From positions 124,001 through 188,000 of the forward strand of contig JAIBEY010000027.1 in assembly GCA_019459525.1 (NCBI GenBank): a stretch of DNA of 64,000 bases. The letters run 5' to 3'. The notes under the pieces are model-generated. The model did no database searches and was not told the origin of the DNA. It was given only the letters and a program-made list of their open reading frames with translations. The stretch comes from Prolixibacteraceae bacterium. Its GTDB lineage: Bacteria; Bacteroidota; Bacteroidia; Bacteroidales; Prolixibacteraceae. The translations under genes and the position numbers were made by a program. Shown piece after piece: positions 44,140 to 53,999 of this stretch (positions are counted from its first letter, which is position 1; every line of letters starts with the position of its first letter).

Positions 44140-44200
44140 ATCCTTTGTTAATTCATTCAACCGGTATTTAAGGCTTTAGCTGTTTAAAGAATTAATTGAT

Positions 44201-44208
44201 TATCTTTG
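44201..44208 (+). promoter_or_regulatory. TATCTTTG -7 box for era
   Basis: This is an exact TAnnTTTG match 33 nt before the era ATG. No -33 TTG is present. Confidence 0.4.
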
Positions 44209-44241
44209 CGCAGATTTTTTAAAACCTTCATTCATAAATAA

Positions 44242-45126
44242 ATGGCACATAAATCCGGATTTGTAAACATCATCGGAAACCCCAACGTGGGGAAATCAAC
44301 CATCATGAACGTATTGGTGGGCGAGCGTTTGTCGATCATTACTTCGAAAATGCAAACAACCCGGCACCGGATTAAAGGTATCGTGAATGGCGATGATTTT
44401 CAGATTGTTTACTCCGATACCCCTGGGATTTTGAAACCCAATTACAAACTTCAGGAAACCATGATGAAGTTTGTGAATACGGCGCTGATTGATGCCGATG
44501 TGATTCTGTATGTGACCGATGTGATTGAAACTCCCGGGAAAAACGAGGAATATATAGAGCGAATAAAAAGCTCTGAAGCCGCTGTGATTGTGCTGATTAA
44601 TAAGATTGATCTTTCGACTCAGGAAAAGGTGATGGAGTTGTACAATTACTGGCAGGAAAAATTACCTCTTGCACATGTGTACGCCATTTCGGCCACCGAA
44701 AAATTTAATGTGGCTCAGATATTTGACCGCATTTTGGAATTGCTGCCCGAAGGCCCGGCCTATTTCCCGAAAGATGAAATGACCGACCGTAACGAACGTT
44801 TTTTTGTCAGCGAAATCATCCGCGAGAAAATTCTGCTGAATTACGACAAGGAAGTTCCGTATTCGGTTGAAGTGGAAGTGGAACAGTTTAAAGAAGAAGA
44901 TAAAATACTGAACCTGATGTGCGTGATTCATGTGAACCGCGATAGCCAGAAAGGAATAATTATTGGTCATCAGGGAAGCGCGCTGAAACGGGTGGGGACT
45001 GAAGCCCGTTTGGATATGGAGGAGTTCTTTCAGAAGAAAGTTTTTCTTCAGCTATTTGTAAAAGTAAACAAAGACTGGCGCGATAAAGACCGCTCGTTGG
45101 GTAGCTTTGGCTACGATATGGAGTAG
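44242..45126 (+). CDS. era: GTPase Era
   Basis: Era is a GTPase for 16S rRNA maturation and 30S assembly. The 294-residue protein has G1 GNPNVGKST, G3 DTPG and G4 NKID, then a C-terminal KH domain with GIIIGHQGSALKRVG. The order and length match Era. It is upstream of der on the same strand; the two ribosome-assembly GTPases are separated by a heptamer repeat. Confidence 0.97.
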   Translation: MAHKSGFVNIIGNPNVGKSTIMNVLVGERLSIITSKMQTTRHRIKGIVNGDDFQIVYSDTPGILKPNYKLQETMMKFVNTALIDADVILYVTDVIETPGKNEEYIERIKSSEAAVIVLINKIDLSTQEKVMELYNYWQEKLPLAHVYAISATEKFNVAQIFDRILELLPEGPAYFPKDEMTDRNERFFVSEIIREKILLNYDKEVPYSVEVEVEQFKEEDKILNLMCVIHVNRDSQKGIIIGHQGSALKRVGTEARLDMEEFFQKKVFLQLFVKVNKDWRDKDRSLGSFGYDME

Positions 45127-45169
45127 CGAAAGTGATTAATTTTCAGTTTCAGTCTTCAGGAATGATGCC

Positions 45170-45213
45170 GCGTGTTACGGGTTACACGAAGCTCGTATTC
45201 CGAAACCCGTAAC
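45170..45213. repeat. Heptamer-type repeat between era and der
   Basis: GCGTGTT and ACGGGTT are in the same order as the first two units of the repeat at 33341, and the inverted AACCCGTAAC (45204-45213) pairs with GTTACGGGTT (45174-45183). A 6-bp hairpin of TCCCGC/GCGGGA lies at 45234-45248 beyond it. Confidence 0.55.
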
Positions 45214-45265
45214 ATTAACAGCTATAAAGAGAATCCCGCTCTGCGGGAAAGAAAGAGAGAAATAA

Positions 45266-46573
45266 ATGAGTAATATTATTGCAATTGTAGGTAGGCCAAA
45301 TGTAGGGAAGTCAACTCTTTTTAACCGGTTGACTGAATCGAGAAAAGCCATTGTTGACGAATCGGCCGGAGTAACACGCGACCGCCAGTACGGCAAGGGC
45401 GTTTGGAATGGGATTGACTTCTCGGTGATTGATACCGGAGGTTACGCGGTTAATTCGGAAGATATTTTTGAAGGCGAAATCCGCAAACAGGTGATGCTGG
45501 CTATTGAAGAAACCGATGTCATTGTGTTTGTGGTTGACGTAGAAAACGGAATTACAGACATGGATGAAGAAGTCGCAGCCGTGTTGCGCCGTTCATCAAA
45601 AAAAGTGTTTGTAGCCGTTAATAAGGTGGATAATAACATGAGGATCATCGATTCGCATGAGTTTTATTCGCTCGGATTAGGTGAGTTGTTTTGCATTTCG
45701 TCGATGACTGGTAGCGGAACCGGCGAATTGCTTGATGCCATTGTGAAAGAATTTCCAGAGGATGCACCTGTTGAGGTTGAGGAAAATATACCTCACTTTG
45801 CTATTATTGGTCGCCCGAATGTGGGCAAATCCTCGTTTATCAATGCATTGACCGGTGAAGATCGTAATATTGTTACCGATATTGCCGGTACCACGCGCGA
45901 TTCGATCCATACCCGATATAACAAATTTGGTCACGACTTTTACCTGGTTGACACGGCCGGATTACGCAAACGTACCAAGGTAAAAGAGGATGTTGAATTT
46001 TATTCAACCATGCGCTCCATCAGGGCAATCGAAGATTCTGATGTTTGTATTTTGATTTTGGATGCCACACGCGGCATGGAATCGCAGGATGTTTCGATCT
46101 TCAACCTGATGGTGCGGAACAAAAAGGGAATTGTGATTTTGGTCAATAAATGGGATTTGATTGAGAAAAACAATTCGAGTACCATTGAATATACCAAACA
46201 AATTAAGGAACGGATTGCCCCGTTTGTGGATGTGCCCATCCTTTTCATTTCGGCGCTTACCAAACAACGTATCCTGAAAGCGCTCGAAACTGCCGTAGAG
46301 GTTTACGAAAACCGAAGCAAAAAGGTAAAAACCTCGGAACTGAACGAAGTCATGCTGAAAGCAATTGAAGCTTACGCACCGCCATCAATTAAAGGTAAAT
46401 ACGTCAAAATTAAGTATGTAACTCAATTGCCGAGTCAAACGCCGAGTTTTGCTTTTTTTGCCAATCTTCCGCAGTACATTAAGGAGCCGTACCGGCGGTA
46501 TTTGGAAAATAAGGTTCGTGAAAACTTTAATTTTGCTGGAGTCCCCATTCAGATTTACATCCGAAAAAAATAA
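45266..46573 (+). CDS. der: Double-domain GTPase Der (EngA)
   Basis: Der helps assemble the 50S subunit. The 435-residue protein has two tandem G domains ([12 protein letters not shown] at the start and [12 protein letters not shown] near 180) with DTGG and DTAG as G3 sites and a C-terminal KH-like domain. It ends in a plain terminator hairpin. Confidence 0.97.
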   Translation: MSNIIAIVGRPNVGKSTLFNRLTESRKAIVDESAGVTRDRQYGKGVWNGIDFSVIDTGGYAVNSEDIFEGEIRKQVMLAIEETDVIVFVVDVENGITDMDEEVAAVLRRSSKKVFVAVNKVDNNMRIIDSHEFYSLGLGELFCISSMTGSGTGELLDAIVKEFPEDAPVEVEENIPHFAIIGRPNVGKSSFINALTGEDRNIVTDIAGTTRDSIHTRYNKFGHDFYLVDTAGLRKRTKVKEDVEFYSTMRSIRAIEDSDVCILILDATRGMESQDVSIFNLMVRNKKGIVILVNKWDLIEKNNSSTIEYTKQIKERIAPFVDVPILFISALTKQRILKALETAVEVYENRSKKVKTSELNEVMLKAIEAYAPPSIKGKYVKIKYVTQLPSQTPSFAFFANLPQYIKEPYRRYLENKVRENFNFAGVPIQIYIRKK

Positions 46574-46594
46574 AAAACCAAACAAACATATTAG

Positions 46595-46636
46595 GAAAAC
46601 CGTTTTTGAATGATTTCAGGAACGGTTTTCTTTTTT
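46595..46636 (+). terminator. Hairpin terminator after der
   Basis: GAAAACCGTT (46595-46604) pairs with AACGGTTTTC (46621-46630), followed by six T residues. It is 22 bp after the der stop. Confidence 0.75.
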
Positions 46637-46725
46637 ATGCAGTTAGAAAAATTAGTTTTTACTTCAATGAAAATATTTCAAATGAGGGGAAGACTCCTTA
46701 TATTTAGAAAATTAGATTTTTAAAT

Positions 46726-48189
46726 ATGAATTTGACGACAGAAAATATATTGCTGGTAGGATCTATACTGCTTTTTATATCGCTCTTTGCAGGTAAAACC
46801 TCCTATAAATTTGGCATTCCGGTTTTGATTTTATTTCTGGCCGTTGGTATGCTGGCCGGATCTGAAGGGATTGGAGGTATTTACTTTGATAATCCAAAAA
46901 CAGCACAATTTATTGGAATTATTGCCCTGAATTTTATCCTGTTTTCCGGAGGTTTTGATACCGACTGGAAAATTGTTAAACCTATTCTTTGGCAAGGGAT
47001 TTCGCTATCCACATTAGGCGTGCTGATTACGGCGGTTTCGGTCGGAGTTTTTGTATGGGCGGTAACCGATTTCACCATTTACGAAGGATTACTGCTGGGG
47101 TCTATTGTGTCTTCAACCGATTCGGCGGCTGTATTTTCTATTTTGCGATCGCGAAGTATCGCCCTTAAAGGTAATTTGCGCCCCACACTCGAATTGGAAA
47201 GCGGAAGTAACGATCCGATGGCTTATGTCCTAACCATTGTTTTAACCGGATTTGTTGTCAATCAGGATGCAAGCCTGTTGAGTACGGTTCCGTTTCTTTT
47301 GAAACAGTTGCTAATTGGAGGAACCCTTGGATATGTTTTTGGAAGGCTCGGAAAATGGATCATTAATACTATTAAACTCGATTTCGAGGGTTTGTATATC
47401 GTATTGATTATTGCCATCATGTTTTTCAGTTTCTCAGCCACTGATTTCGTAGGGGGCAACGGATTTTTAGCGGTTTATTTATGCGCTTTATATCTGGGTA
47501 ATCAGGAACTTATTCATAAAAAGAAGTTTATCAAATCGTTCGATAGCTTTGCCTGGCTCATGCAAATCATCTTATTTCTTACGCTTGGGCTATTGGTTTT
47601 CCCAAGCCAGATTATTCCTGTGATTGGCATTGGCCTGATAATTTCCGTATTTCTTATTGTGATAGCAAGGCCGGTTGGCGTATTTTTTAGCTTGCTCTTT
47701 TTTAAAGGGCAAAAAAGAGGAAAGTTGTTCATCGCGTGGGTTGGCCTGCGGGGCGCTGTGCCCATTGTTTTTGCTACCTATCCGTTGCTGGCCGGTGCCG
47801 AAAAAGCCCACATGATATTCAATATTGTATTTTTCATCTCGCTTACTTCCGTGTTAATTCAAGGCTCTACGCTTTCTGTTGTGGCTAAATGGTTAAAACT
47901 CACTATTCCTGAAAGTGACAAGCAGCGGACCCAGACGGATATTGAGTTGTCGGATAGCATTAAACAGGTGCTGACCGAAATTGTTATTCCTTCCGGTTGC
48001 AGTTCTGTTGGAAAGCAAATCGTTCAACTGGGCTTACCCAAAACCATCCTGATTTCTATCATCCAGCGCGACAGTAAATTTATTACCCCGTCGGGTTCAA
48101 CGGAGTTGGAGGCCGAAGATAAACTGTTTGTATTAGCCGAAGATAAAGACGAATTAAGCAATGTGTTCACTTGCCTTGGAGTGAAATAA
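46726..48189 (+). CDS. Potassium/proton antiporter of the CPA1/NhaP2 type
   Basis: This integral-membrane cation/H+ antiporter has 487 residues with about twelve TM segments (Na_H_Exchanger domain). Diagnostic stretches are VSSTDSAAVFSILRSR and the ELESGSNDPMAYVLTIVL region with acidic residues in the transport core. A C-terminal TrkA_C-like domain (about 405-487; LTEIVIPSGCSSVGKQIVQLGLP) fits the NhaP2/CvrA group with a regulatory tail. Ion preference is predicted as K+ or Na+ and not proven. Confidence 0.9.
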   Translation: MNLTTENILLVGSILLFISLFAGKTSYKFGIPVLILFLAVGMLAGSEGIGGIYFDNPKTAQFIGIIALNFILFSGGFDTDWKIVKPILWQGISLSTLGVLITAVSVGVFVWAVTDFTIYEGLLLGSIVSSTDSAAVFSILRSRSIALKGNLRPTLELESGSNDPMAYVLTIVLTGFVVNQDASLLSTVPFLLKQLLIGGTLGYVFGRLGKWIINTIKLDFEGLYIVLIIAIMFFSFSATDFVGGNGFLAVYLCALYLGNQELIHKKKFIKSFDSFAWLMQIILFLTLGLLVFPSQIIPVIGIGLIISVFLIVIARPVGVFFSLLFFKGQKRGKLFIAWVGLRGAVPIVFATYPLLAGAEKAHMIFNIVFFISLTSVLIQGSTLSVVAKWLKLTIPESDKQRTQTDIELSDSIKQVLTEIVIPSGCSSVGKQIVQLGLPKTILISIIQRDSKFITPSGSTELEAEDKLFVLAEDKDELSNVFTCLGVK

Positions 48190-48223
48190 AAGGGTTTGAT
48201 GCCCGGAATGAGCAGGTGTTAAC

Positions 48224-50209
48224 CTATTGGCTGTGTGTGGCATATGTTTCGTAAGTCAGTAGCGCAATCTTTTCTGGTTTTCCCAGAATGTAAATCACGT
48301 CGTCGGTTTCAAAATAGAAGCCTGAACCGGGGTTCTCGAAGATCTTATCCTTCCGTTTTACGGCAACTACGGTAAGTCCGAATTGCTTGCGTAAATGAAT
48401 TTCTTTCAGCGATTTTCCCAGGAAAAGTTGATAGTTACTGGCTTTGAGCGCAACAATTTCCATGTCCGGGATTTCGTCGGTCAGCGAAAATGTATTGTTT
48501 TCGTCTTTTTCCCTGAAGATGCCATAGTTGTCGTCACGAATACGCGAAATGGCGGTCTCTATTTCACTTTTCGGAATCAGCAGTTTTTTCAGGATGCGCT
48601 CAAACAATTCAATGGCAGTTTCAAATTCTTCAGGAATAACCTGGTTGGCACCCATTTCATACAAATCTTCAATGTCAGAAACGTGTTTCGACCGTGCTAT
48701 AATGTAAGCGTGTTTGTTCAAGGCACGCACTTTCTCAACCACACCAAGTGCGGTTATGGCATCGCCAATGCTTACAACCACAATCTCTGCCGTTTCAATG
48801 TATGCTTTGTGGAGAATGGGGTCATTCATGGCATCGCCATAAATGACATTTTCACCTTTTAGCTGCCGCATCCTCGCCGATGCCGGATCAAAAACGATGG
48901 AGATGTAAGGCAGTTTCATACGGCTGGCCATTCTCGAAAGATTGAGCGAACGCGAATCTTTGCCTATCAGCACAATGTGGTTTTGCATTTTCGGTATTTC
49001 AATTTCCTTAAGCGGAAACATGCCCTTGATCAAAATTTCCGGAATCGGAAGCTTTAACAACAGATTGGCAGTTGGTTTGGCAACCATAATCAGGAACGGC
49101 GAAGCGGCCATTGAAACAATGGTAACCGCCAAAAACAACTGGTAATAATAATCGGTAAGTATTTGGTAAGTCTGGCCCGTTTTGGCCAGAATAAACGAAA
49201 ACTCACCAATCTGGGCCATTGCCAGGCCAACCACAATCGTTCCCCTGAAGGTATGTCCAAGAACAAACGCAGTTCCACTGGCCACGAAAGTTTTAATGGC
49301 GATAACCAACAAAACAGTAGCTAAAACCAATACAATATTTTCGGTAACAAAACTAAGGTCGAGCAGCATTCCGATGGAAACAAAGAAGAAGCTGGTAAAC
49401 GTATCTTTAAATGGAATGAGATGACTGAACGCATCCTGACTGTATTCCGACCGCGAAATCATCAAACCGCCAAGGAAAGCGCCAAAAGCCAGCGACATTC
49501 CCATTTCGGATGTCAGCAAGGCTACGGCCAGGCAAACCAGCAGAATACTCATCAGGAACAATTCCTGATTTTTGGTCAGGGCAATCAGGTGAAGCACCCG
49601 GGGCATAATCCACCGATTACCCACATAAACCAATGCCATGATAAAGAGCGTTTTACTTCCCATGCCAAGCAATTTAGCTCCAATATCAGCCGTTTGGCCA
49701 CCTAACACAGGCGTAAGCAAAATCAACGGGATTAATATGATGTCCTGAAAAATAAGGATTCCGACTACCGTTCGCCCGTAATTGGAAGTGAGTTCGCCCC
49801 GTTCCTGAAGAATTTTTAGCACCAGCGCTGTACTGCTTAATGCGGTAAGGAACCCGATAAACGTGGCTGCCCCCCAACTCATGTGGTACATGCGGGCAAA
49901 CAATGCTGTAACCCCGGCAGTAAAAACAAGTTGGATAAACCCGCCGAAGAAAACAATGTTCCGGATTTTGATCAGGTGGTTGAGCGAGAATTCCAAGCCG
50001 ATGGTGAACATGAGTAAAATAATGCCGATTTCGGCCATGAACTCAATTTCGTGCGGCGAATGGATGATGCCAAGCAGCGAAGGGCCTGCAACAATACCGG
50101 TAAGCAAATACCCGATAATGGTGGGTATTTTGATTTTAGTAAACAGGTAGTTAACGGCAGTTGCAAAAGCGAAAATAACAACGATATCTTTGATTATGAC
50201 CAGATCCAT
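48224..50209 (-). CDS. KefB-type cation:proton antiporter with TrkA-N and TrkA-C domains
   Basis: This 661-residue CPA2 transporter has an antiporter domain of about 380 residues (IIGYLLTGIVAGPSLL, FTIGLEFSLNHL, ALSSTALVLKIL, GAFLGGLMISRSEYS), then a TrkA-N Rossmann domain (about 400-515; HIVLIGKDSRSLNLSR, NVIYGDAMNDPILH) and a TrkA-C domain (about 580-661). The layout matches potassium-efflux antiporters gated by nucleotide or glutathione-type ligands; the actual ligand is unknown. It is convergent with the NhaP2-type gene, giving two antiporters side by side. Confidence 0.92.
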   Translation of the reverse strand: MDLVIIKDIVVIFAFATAVNYLFTKIKIPTIIGYLLTGIVAGPSLLGIIHSPHEIEFMAEIGIILLMFTIGLEFSLNHLIKIRNIVFFGGFIQLVFTAGVTALFARMYHMSWGAATFIGFLTALSSTALVLKILQERGELTSNYGRTVVGILIFQDIILIPLILLTPVLGGQTADIGAKLLGMGSKTLFIMALVYVGNRWIMPRVLHLIALTKNQELFLMSILLVCLAVALLTSEMGMSLAFGAFLGGLMISRSEYSQDAFSHLIPFKDTFTSFFFVSIGMLLDLSFVTENIVLVLATVLLVIAIKTFVASGTAFVLGHTFRGTIVVGLAMAQIGEFSFILAKTGQTYQILTDYYYQLFLAVTIVSMAASPFLIMVAKPTANLLLKLPIPEILIKGMFPLKEIEIPKMQNHIVLIGKDSRSLNLSRMASRMKLPYISIVFDPASARMRQLKGENVIYGDAMNDPILHKAYIETAEIVVVSIGDAITALGVVEKVRALNKHAYIIARSKHVSDIEDLYEMGANQVIPEEFETAIELFERILKKLLIPKSEIETAISRIRDDNYGIFREKDENNTFSLTDEIPDMEIVALKASNYQLFLGKSLKEIHLRKQFGLTVVAVKRKDKIFENPGSGFYFETDDVIYILGKPEKIALLTYETYATHSQ

Positions 50210-50324
50210 GGCGCAATTTACTTGAATTTTTGCGAAAGAGTATCAGGAAATTGTTAGCAGTGGATTATTTCTTTGGAAATTGGGGCAAACCAGACCGGGA
50301 GATTTGTTTGGGACAAAAGCCGAA

Positions 50325-51410
50325 TTACGACTCCAACCCAAACGCTATTTCAGCTTTTGTTTGTCCATTCACCACAATTTCCAGCCGGTGCTCGCCGGGG
50401 AAATGGGTCCGCGTGGTGAAATTCGTAAAAGCTTGTTTTTTCTTGATTTGGTGTTCGCCCGAAGGAAATTTCCCTTCGCTGATCTGGAATATTTTTGGGG
50501 ATGTTTTCCGGTTGGCTTTCACGTAATGAATGCGGTATTCCAGCCGAACCGTTTGTGGCTTTCCGGAGTCGTTGGAAAGTACAAATGAAAAAACAAGTTG
50601 CTCGCCAATCTTTAACTTTTGTTTGTCGGCAGACAGATTGGAAACATGAAGTTGATCGGGGTTGGCAAAACCAAACATCATTAAAGCGCGAACATTGCCG
50701 TCTTTCAACATGGTGCGGCAGGCATGTTTGATGATGCGGTCAGTTTCTTTCGACTGCCCTTTCCATTGTTCACAAAGGTTCAGAACTATATCCGGATGAT
50801 CTTTCGAAATGTCGTTCAGGTTATTGGCTACACTTTTTCGTACATATTCCGAGGGGTCGTTCCTGAGTTTCTCAAGAATAGGAATAATCGGGCCGGGGTC
50901 TTTTTTAAACTTCCGGAGCGCCATTCCCCAGGGTAACCGCGGACGGCAACCTTCGCTCGAAAAGCGACGGATATGCTCATTGTCATTGTTAGCCCACTGG
51001 TAAAAGTATTCCATTGCCCGCTGCGGATCGCTATCCAGAAAAGGCCGGACGGCAAATTCGGAAGTACACGAACTGGTGAATACAGCCAGCGCTTTCATCG
51101 AAATATCCCAATCGTTCAACCCGTAACATTCCACAAAATCGGAGAACGGAAGGGCAATAAATCCCCGGAACCGGGGAGCAATCTGTTCCAGAATCCTGAT
51201 AGCTGTGGCATAATTATCGGGTAATGTTTGTTTGAGGCAAACGGTGATGTGCCGCATTTTTTGTTTCAGTTCGCGGTCGGTCCAGTTGGGGTCGAGTACC
51301 AGACGAATAAATTCATCAGGTTTAAATTCCGGATAAACCGATGAAATGGCCTCGGCCAGTTTCAGAACCTGCGCCTGTGGAATTAAGGTATCTTTGAGTT
51401 TTTCGGGCAT
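50325..51410 (-). CDS. AlkC/AlkD-type DNA alkylation repair protein
   Basis: This predicted DNA glycosylase of 361 residues is built of HEAT-like repeats (about 1-240) that remove alkylated bases. The diagnostic RRFSSEGCRPRLPWGMALR and VRKSVANNLNDISKDHP lines match the AlkC branch; AlkC proteins also carry a C-terminal Ig-like domain, and the last ~110 residues here (LVFSFVLSNDSGKPQTVRLEYRI) are such a beta domain. It starts 5 bp after the end of the broken histidine kinase gene on the same strand. Confidence 0.88.
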   Translation of the reverse strand: MPEKLKDTLIPQAQVLKLAEAISSVYPEFKPDEFIRLVLDPNWTDRELKQKMRHITVCLKQTLPDNYATAIRILEQIAPRFRGFIALPFSDFVECYGLNDWDISMKALAVFTSSCTSEFAVRPFLDSDPQRAMEYFYQWANNDNEHIRRFSSEGCRPRLPWGMALRKFKKDPGPIIPILEKLRNDPSEYVRKSVANNLNDISKDHPDIVLNLCEQWKGQSKETDRIIKHACRTMLKDGNVRALMMFGFANPDQLHVSNLSADKQKLKIGEQLVFSFVLSNDSGKPQTVRLEYRIHYVKANRKTSPKIFQISEGKFPSGEHQIKKKQAFTNFTTRTHFPGEHRLEIVVNGQTKAEIAFGLES

Positions 51411-51415
51411 AAATT

Positions 51416-53215
51416 TCAGGATTGTGCTATGGGTAAAATGAAATAAAATGTACTGCCTTCGCCGGGGGTATTTTTACTTTCCACACCAACTTCACCATTT
51501 AGTTTTTCCACAATTCGTTTGACAATAGAAAGCCCGAGGCCGTGCCCTTCGGCTTTCAACGTGTCCAGTCGGGTGAATTTATTGAACAGCGATGCCATTT
51601 CATCGTCGGTGAGTCATTTCCCGTTGTGTTTTATCCAGAATTTTATTTTCCCGTCAGCCAGCAGCTCACTTCCCATGGCTATAACCGGGGGAGTTCCTCC
51701 GTATTTTACGGCATTACTGATGTAATTAATCCAGACTTCTTCGAGCCAGGCTTCGTACCCAAGCGCGTTGAGCCAGGATGGGGGTAACGAAATTTGTGCT
51801 GATTTTTCGTCGATCATGTCCTTCAGCCGGGTCATGGAGTCGAGAACCACTTTTTGCATATTTACCGGACTAGCCTGGATTTCCTGCTGACGAACAGAAG
51901 CCAGGGTGAGCAGTTCTTTGGTAATGTGCATGGTTTTAGTGGCCGACAGATTGATCAATTCGTTTATTTCCAAAATATCCTCTTTGGGGAAGGTGTCGAA
52001 TCCCGTTTTGATGAGGCTGCTGGCCGAAACGATAGCCCCCAACATGTTTTTCAGGTCGTGGGCAACCGTGTGCGAAAAGGCATCCAAATCCACAATCAGT
52101 TTTTCTTTTTCCCTGATTTCGTTGGTGAGCCTCAAATTTGCTTCCTTGATAATGTCTTCGGCCTCAATGCGTTTAGTGATGTCTTTTATTACAACCAACC
52201 GGCCGTTGTTTTGTCCCTGGTGATCGTACAACGAGGTGGTTTGCAGATCGAAATAATGCATTTCCCCATTATATTCCCGCGATATTTCGGTGCGGTAGTT
52301 GTCGTGAGTAACGATTGTCTGAATCAGGTTGCTGCGATGCGGAGCTAGCGATTCAATTTTTTTACCTATCAGTTCCGTTTCTGAAGTATCGAGCAGTTTT
52401 CTCATTTCTGAATTGTAATCGGCAACACGCAAAAATTTATCGACAATCAGAATGGCATCGGGAATGATGTCGATGAGCTTATTTCGGGCAAAGGGCACCA
52501 AATCGAACAGGTTGTGCTGCGAGATGTTGATGGCAGTCAGAATTCCGGTAAGCAGAAACGTAAAAGGTGTCCAGTCGAAGCCGGGTAATGGATTGAATTG
52601 AAAAACATAAATCAGGTTGCCAAAAAGAGGAAGCAGGGAAGCTATCAGGAGCAACGAAATTTGTTTTCTGAAAAAAGGCGATAGTTTAAAAAACAGAAGC
52701 GTAACGTTGATGATTCCGGCAATAAGAGTGAGATAAGAAAAAACGAAAATGATCCAGAAAAAAGGACCGTAAACGTAATTGGTGGCATTGGTTATCTGGT
52801 TTATGGAATAACTTTTCCAATGCAGGTGATGCAAATCGTTGGTAAACGGAAAGATCAGTAACAATGTGGCCACGGCATACAACGCCATTTTTAACTTTCT
52901 GCTGCGGAATCGGGTTGCCGATGAATAATCAAGCGAAAATAAAAAGAATGAAACCGGGCAGTACATAATTCCCAAATAGGAAAGTTTTGACCACATTATT
53001 TTAGTCTCGATATCGGTAGCCGCAAACTCAAACGCATAAGTAAAAGCCCAAATGGTTATAGCCGCCTGAAAAACAAGCCAGTATTTTACTCCCGGAGTTT
53101 CCCGGAAACGAAGGAGAAAGAAGAAGGTGGTGATTCCAATTAACCCACCAATAAGTAGCAGTAGAAAAAGGGGGGAAACGATGTAGTTAGGAATATTTAA
53201 ATCTAAGTTGCTCAT
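51416..53215 (-). pseudogene. Histidine kinase interrupted by an in-frame TGA
   Basis: A 599-residue kinase would be encoded but for the TGA at 51616-51614 (codon 534). Before it come an N-terminal 7-TM sensor (about 10-245), a PAS domain (about 250-350) and HisKA with HTVAHDLKNMLGAI (H386). The GHKL domain begins before the stop (NYISNAVKYG) and continues after it in the same frame ([25 protein letters not shown], ending TFYFILP). The stop falls in the G1 box where one expects Gly (HNGK-stop-L, from GGA), and that box also has His instead of the usual Asp (HNG for DNG). It could be a nonsense mutation or a sequencing error. Confidence 0.85.
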
Positions 53216-53374
53216 TACATTAGCCTTTAACGAAAATTCGTCAACGTTCTTTGGCGAGGTGAAAATAGCAATTTATGGTGAGAAACAGGATTTCCGGGCG
53301 CTCAAATTCTTCGGTTACGCATAAATTTATTTGTCCTGAACAATGGATTGGCACCGCCGTAATTCGGTGCGTAT

Positions 53375-53935
53375 TTACTGGAAGAAATGCTGGATTAATA
53401 TTTTTGAGCCAATACTAATCAAGATAAGACCTCCGGCTATTTCGGCGTAACGATTAATTTTTGGCCCTGTTTTTTTGCCTAACAAAATACCGAGCATTGA
53501 TGCCGTAAATGTTACTGCTCCAATAATCAACACGGCCAGTAAGATTTTCTGAAGCATAGTTGCAAAACTGAATCCTACGGCTAAGGCATCAATACTTGTG
53601 GCTACTGAAAGTAACAGGATTACCTTGATATGCAGCGGGTTTTTTATTTCGCGCTCTTCCGAATTGATGAAACTTTCAATAACCATTTTCCCCCCAATCA
53701 GGCTCAGCAGGCCAAATGCTATCCAATGGTCAACCGGTTCGATGAGCGATTTCATGCTATTCCCGACCAGCCAGCCAATGAGTGGCATAAATGCCTGGAA
53801 CAGCGCCAGAAAAATTGCAATTTTAGTTGCCTGAAAAAAACGAATGTGGGGAAGGTTCAGTCCACTACATACCGAAACCGCAAATGAATCGAAAGATAGG
53901 CCAATAGCGAGAAATAGGATCGTTAGAATTTCCAT
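53375..53935 (-). CDS. mntP: Manganese efflux pump MntP family
   Basis: The 186-residue inner-membrane protein has six predicted TM segments. It has the two repeat motifs of MntP with the conserved acidic residues: LSFDSFAVSVCSGL in the first half and ATSIDALAVGFSF in the second. MntP exports manganese. No yybP-ykoY riboswitch was seen in the 65-nt gap upstream. Confidence 0.92.
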   Translation of the reverse strand: MEILTILFLAIGLSFDSFAVSVCSGLNLPHIRFFQATKIAIFLALFQAFMPLIGWLVGNSMKSLIEPVDHWIAFGLLSLIGGKMVIESFINSEEREIKNPLHIKVILLLSVATSIDALAVGFSFATMLQKILLAVLIIGAVTFTASMLGILLGKKTGPKINRYAEIAGGLILISIGSKILIQHFFQ

Positions 53936-53954
53936 CCGTTTAAGAATTGAGCGA

Positions 53955-53962
53955 CAAAACTA
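53955..53962 (-). promoter_or_regulatory. TAGTTTTG -7 box for mntP
   Basis: The minus strand reads TAGTTTTG (exact TAnnTTTG) 19 nt before the mntP ATG. Confidence 0.4.
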
Positions 53963-53999
53963 TAAAAAAAATGGGTTTCGCGAAAAAAAGACGAAGCGG

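Noticed and set aside
51614-51616. The TGA as a selenocysteine codon
   Set aside because: The expected residue is Gly in the kinase G1 box, not Cys/Sec, and no SECIS-like element or selenoprotein pattern is visible.
53936-53999. yybP-ykoY manganese riboswitch upstream of mntP
   Set aside because: The intergenic gap is too short for the riboswitch and lacks its conserved hairpins; only a -7 box was seen.
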